In this document: positions 59,301 through 64,000 of the stretch, one piece after another | Position numbering within the stretch: position 1 is the stretch's first letter | How the letters are laid out: every line of letters begins with the position of its first letter | Assembly: GCA_021234155.1 (NCBI GenBank) | Contig: JAJEKV010000816.1 | Span: forward strand, 21,375-85,374 | DNA length: 64,000 nucleotides | Source: Isoetes taiwanensis | Taxonomy: Eukaryota; Streptophyta; Lycopodiopsida; Isoetales; Isoetaceae | Reading direction: 5' to 3' | Notes under the pieces: generated by a model | What the model was told of the DNA's origin: nothing | Seen by the model: only the letters and a program-made list of their open reading frames with translations | Databases searched by the model: none | Made by a program: the position numbers and the translations under genes

Positions 59301-61821
59301 AACAAGTGCGCTCATGGGTACAGTCATAGGGTTACCTTTATGACTATTGTTTTTGCATTGCATATAAGGCCTTCAACCTATTATCACAATTTGGATAGAA
59401 GTGTCACGGTATGTGCATTAGGGCGTGGTTTTTAGTCGAAAAAATGGCCTCCTATCAGCCATTCCACGTATTTCCTCGCTCCTTTTTCCCATGCCACCTG
59501 GGATACCAAACTCTCATAATTTACATTTGTTTTGGAATATTCTTAGGAATAAGGGGATTGCACATTCATGGCGCCATATGTATTTAATTACATTGGTTGT
59601 CGAGACGACCGATGCAAACACCTAAGTGGCTTCTAAAATGCCCACTTGCATTATAGCATAATGCAAGAACTCATGACTCGTTCTTTTGATAAGCTGCGCT
59701 AAGCTACCGCTTTTCTACATTTTCAAAATTTGAATGTAGGTTGAAGCTTTGTAATGACGACTTTCATTGGAGGCGGCCAAGGGCCAAGCGCTTCTTTAAC
59801 CGCATCTTCACTTCATCCTAATACAAGCTTCCCTGGCCAATTGAAATTTGAATTTGCTTTTAATGTATAAAAAGCATGGATTGTGGTGAGAATGGACTTT
59901 CTAGATTTCCATATGCACGCTTGCAAATTCCTCTAAAACGGTTAGTACGGACGCTCGCTCGTACACGGTTTAATTGGTGTTGGGCATAAAATACCACACC
60001 TTTGATTTCCTCACTGCGGCGCATCTACACAAAGATGGAAGTTGCTTGTCACAAAATTAAACTTCTAAACACAAGTGAGGCTCCGGTGACTTTACGTGGT
60101 TTTCGAGGAGGTTTGAGTGTTTTCTTTTAACCCACTATCGGCTATTACAGACGAAGCATCTCGGGTATTACCAGTATGTTAAATCTTCAATTATACTCCA
60201 AGTGTTCATTTCAAAGTTAAACTCAAATCATATAGGTTTAGAATAAGGTTAAAAGGAAGATATTGGATATTTAGGAATAAGGTTAAAAAGGAAGATGGTT
60301 GGGATATATTTAGGTATAAGGTTAAAAGGAAGATATTAGATATGGCTCAAATTTCGAGATATGCACATAATGGTAATGATGGTTGATAGGACTGGAATAC
60401 TAATCATTCTACGATTTTCACGCCTTAATCCAAATTATATCTATTCCAAACCAGATTGGCTTCATTCTCCCCCATCTTTTCACCACCTTCGCTTAGGATC
60501 CCTCCGCCTAATTTCTAGCCAGTCCATCGCCATGAAGAGATCGCAAAATACTAAGAGCGAGGTGTCCTCCAAGAGGCCATTACTGAAGAGTGTTCCCTCC
60601 GCTAGCCTCCGGCCGCTTCACCTGCTCTTGCTCAATGTTTCGATTCCTTCGATTCCCTCCGGATTCCTTTGACGCAGGAATCTATGAACGCAGGTGACCG
60701 TGAGGAAAATGGGAGCGTAGAGTTCATCACGTGTTCTTGAAGGCCGGATAGGTGAGATTCTAAAATGAGCGGTCTACCGACCTTTTATAGCCAGCTTCTG
60801 TGGAAGATGATGAAGAAGATGAAGCAGTTGGTAAAAGACTAATCTCAGGCCTGACTGAGGAGCCTCATGCATGCTAGTTCCCATGATGGCTAGCTACATG
60901 CATGTTTTCTTTTCTAAGCATTCAACTAAGGTTATTTTTATTTTTGCATGGTGCTGCATGAATGAAATTTGCTAGCAGCACCTCTTATTTTTTCCTCGCT
61001 CTTAGTCGAGCTTGCCTCCAAATTTCTTACCATATGACCGCAGCCTCCCGCTTTTTGTTGTGAATAGCCGAAGCCTCCCGCATTTAAATTTACAAAATTC
61101 ATGTAAAAGCCATACGCCATAAAAAATTTTGAATGCAAAAAGCTTGCTTCTAATTCCATTTGAATACCTTAACTTTTGCATCGCATACGTGTTACCACCT
61201 TAAGCAATACAAGTCATTATCCCTTTTCAAAGAGCATATTATTTTTCAAGGATCACACCAAGCTTAATAGTACATATGTAACAAAATGGAACACACCAAA
61301 TCTCAAGATCGTGATCCACTTTCTTATTTTATTGCCAAATTAAAATTAAACACAAGCCCTCGTCAATAGTCTCCCATTTCTGCATATAAAATATCTATCA
61401 TTCCAAGTTATATTATGTTTTATGAATCCAAATGGCTCCCATCACCCATTCCACGCCATATTTCCTACTTTTTCCCGCCGAAGATTTGCTTGAATATTCT
61501 CGTCGCGGTAGTTTTACAAGATAATAATAAAAAAGGGCTACTTCGACAAAGCTGTGAAAGATGTTACACTGAAAACAAAATACAACGACTCATTGCTGCT
61601 CTAGTGCTTAGCTCTTCTTCATTATCTTCATCATCACCACCGCCTCCGCCCCGCTCGCTCTCATCTCTTCCCCGTTGCAGCAATCACCACCCCATCCAAA
61701 CGCTCTCCAATCATTCACCATCTTTCACATTTCCCCGCCTCGTCCCCAATAATAACGCAGCCTTCGTCAATTAGCATCCTCGCTGTCGCCATAACCACCT
61801 CGCTGGCAGCTTGTGCTGGGC
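56317..61821. other. Long intergenic stretch
   Basis: No supported gene. It includes the likely promoter side of the gene at 54929-56316 (56317-56700), a T-run at 56754-56783, and short ORFs without domains (58164-58370, 60361-60672, 61415-61774). Three near copies of a 'gttaaaaggaagat' word lie at 60245-60330. Confidence 0.4.
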
Positions 61822-62170
61822 ATGTCATCCTCGTCTTCTATTCAACCGTACCGATTTGGGTTCTCCTCCGCCAGCTTCTAAGCATGAGAAGCTAAGCTTG
61901 AATTCATTCTCTTCTTCTTTCCGGCCGAATTGTAATCTGCTGCTTTTCCCCTTTAGAAATCATCTTGCTCCTTCAACTCCTTCATTGTGAACACTCCAAC
62001 ACTTATGTCGAAGGGAGTTCTATCCTCTTGCGCTTCCATTATCACGCAAGGAGGATGTGGAGGCCATAGATGACAAATGGGACGCTAAGATTATAGAAGC
62101 GAGGAGCAAAGACTTGAACTCCGCTGAAGGAGCACAATGCAAAGGACCTCACCTCTATACATATTAGCTT
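61822..62170 (+). pseudogene. Possible broken first exon of a plastid-targeted protein
   Basis: MSSSSSIQPYRFGFSSASF starts at 61822 and looks like a serine-rich transit peptide. A shift of frame restores an open stretch (KHEKLSLNSFSSSFRPN, then after a stop RKEDVEAIDDKWDAKIIEA and ARSKDLNSAEGAQ) to about 62165. The composition suggests a real exon with two frame breaks, from decay or sequencing error. The mature domain is not identified. Confidence 0.3.
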
Positions 62171-64000
62171 CAACATATTAAACACACTCCTATTGTCGTG
62201 TCGCGACGCGGTTTAGCGAGCTCTGTCCGCTAGAACAATACTAATGGTACCGTCACCGAACACATTAATAACCATTCTAACTACACCGTGATATCACACC
62301 ACGCTGAACTGCGACACGGCTTAAACCCCGCTTAGGTGCTGGCTTCGCTCAGGTGATCCGTCTTGTCATTCTCTACCACTGGATATTGAAAAATTAAAAA
62401 ATAGAAACGCATTATTCTAAGACACATTTGTCAAAAACTTTTTCCCCATTGAGAGAAATAAAAACCACTACAAACATAAAAAATCGCCCCCTCTGTGAGG
62501 AGCCCTCCGGATGCCTGCGATCACGGGCAAGCTCTTCCCCGAGGGCGCTGATAATTTTTCCGCTTCCTCCAACATGATTGCCCTTCAACTAATGCCTTAT
62601 ATTCCGCGAACCTTATCTTCATCGAAAGTTGGGTTCCCGTGCAAAATTGGCCAGATTATGCCCTGGCCTCTCTTGAGTGGGGTTATATCTCTCGCGGGCG
62701 CTACTGACCTCACGGCTCTGGCGCCTCCCTGGCCGGGATTGTCAAGACTAAAATCACCTCCCTGTATGCCTTTTCTCAGCTGGCAACCAGCCTTGGCGAC
62801 GCCTCATCATTCTTTCTTTAGCCATCCGCTCTTCCCAGCCAAAGACTTAATGTTCTCACCTCTTGGACCAAAACTCAAGACAAGATCTCTCAAGCAGTGG
62901 GATGGAACTGAGCCGAGGCCATTGAAAAAGTGATGGAGAACAGAGAGATGGCCGAGGGCATTGGTAGAACAAAGAGATGGCTGATAGAGAAGACAAAGGC
63001 CTCGACGCTTTATATAGAAACCAGAGATATCGCTAGAATCTACCACAGGAAGTACCGTATAAAAGTTGTGTAATCCCATTTAGGCAATTATAGCATGCAA
63101 TTAGCAATCTGCAGAGTCTATGTCTTCAGCATCATGGGGATCCGGCGCAACCTCTAGCCGCATCGTATGCAAAAGCCGCATAAAAGTAAAGTTATTGTAA
63201 GTAGCCAAGATGCCACGCTCCTTGGCATGACGTGCTGTTATCCACAAGCCAATGATGAATAGATGTTAGTTTCTCATCCACATGCAAATTATTTTACTTG
63301 TAGTTATCAAGCATAATCTAGCCAGATATTTGTGTTGGCATATACTTTCCATTAATAAATGGCGGAATTTATACACATAGCCAGGTGTATTGCCAGGGAT
63401 AATGCACGCCGTAAATCCATTGATTGCTACCCACTGCAAGAATGGCATTCTCGCTGGCCGCGGTGTGATCTTTTAATAAAACAAAACAAGAGAACGTGAT
63501 AGAAGCAAGAAACAGAGCAACTTTTCTTTGAAACAAAAATATATATACAATGGCTACGCGATCTTCATGATCCCAGAATGGCCGTGAAGTCAAGGTTTCC
63601 TCATCCCTCCGCAGTTCTAAGCTTCTTCTCCATATCTTCTAGCCGAATATTGTGGGTGCGCTTAAACTCCATTTCTCACCTCTACTCTGGCCATTGGCCT
63701 CTAAGACTGGGTTAATGCTGCTGAAGCTCATTGGGTCTCGCTTCATGTGCCAGCCTTTCCCCTCGTGAATTCTAATCTCGCTCCACCGCCTATCTTCTGC
63801 CGACGCAGGATCTACTGGTTGTCAGAACTCTTGAATTTCTTCATCACCACAAAGAAGGGTGATGTCCGCTTTAAAAGTAGCTCGGGCCGCTGTCGGAGGA
63901 GGAGGATGAAGATGCCATCGGAGGAGAAGGCGAAGGGCGAAGGCTGGGGAGAAGATGAGCGGAGCAAGGCTAAGGTGGAAGAGGACGGAGGGAGAAGGCT
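62171..64000. other. Right edge, no gene assigned
   Basis: A 140-codon open frame at 62511-62933 has no recognisable domain, and a neighbouring frame reads as well. The last 150 bases are purine-rich (gaggaggaggatgaag type) and could begin an acidic coding exon beyond the window. Confidence 0.35.

Noticed and set aside
62511-62933. 140-codon ORF as a gene
   Set aside because: No domain, no codon bias that singles out this frame, and a neighbouring frame is equally open; left as unassigned.

Overview
This window is nuclear DNA of a land plant. The evidence is a nuclear-type tRNA-Asp gene, LTR retrotransposons primed by initiator tRNA-Met (TGGTATCAGAGC primer sites), a Helitron with a CTAG end, and a small gene with GT-AG introns. 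The species cannot be told from sequence alone. About 80% of the window is transposable-element sequence. Nearly every element reading frame is broken by 1-2 base indels, from decay, assembly error or both.

Layout. (1) 1-32180 is a nested block. A minus-strand Ty3/gypsy element with a chromodomain (here M1) runs from its 3' LTR (437-2411) to its 5' LTR (30621-32180). A related plus-strand element (here B, 9190-26754) is inserted inside M1. B's 5' LTR is itself split by a 4.96-kb minus-strand Helitron (9343-14304). The LTR at 437-2411 has a polypurine tract on one side and a primer site on the other, so it is shared by two M-type elements in tandem. (2) 32181-39290 holds an old LTR scrap, one transposase-like ORF and AT-rich DNA. 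(3) 39291-51391 is a second M-type element (M2) with LTRs, leader and 3' region but no recognisable pol. It sits inside a sequence that ends in poly(A) near 51963. (4) 51964-64000 is mostly intergenic, with a tRNA-Asp at 53015-53086, an unrecognised three-exon gene at 54929-56316 and a possible broken plastid-protein exon near 61822.

Main discovery. All three LTR elements carry, between the primer site and gag, a reading frame ending in a histone H3 fold. In M1 the protein begins MARTKQTAR, the start of the canonical H3 tail, and ends in a diverged histone fold with some CENH3-like residues. In B the fold is close to canonical H3. In M2 only the C-terminal part of the fold survives. In M1 and B the H3-like gene is followed by a second accessory ORF (ORF2, starting MA[A/T]AD), then gag, protease, RT, RNase H, integrase and chromodomain. 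Paired 66-69 bp RNA-hairpin modules flank the H3-like gene in M1 and recur in M2. I infer a lineage of chromodomain retrotransposons that captured a histone H3 gene and kept it as an accessory gene; I know of no description of such a system.

How the parts may work together (inference): the integrase-linked chromodomain would read host histone marks, while the element would supply its own H3 with lysine 4 but without lysine 9, which might affect silencing or targeting.
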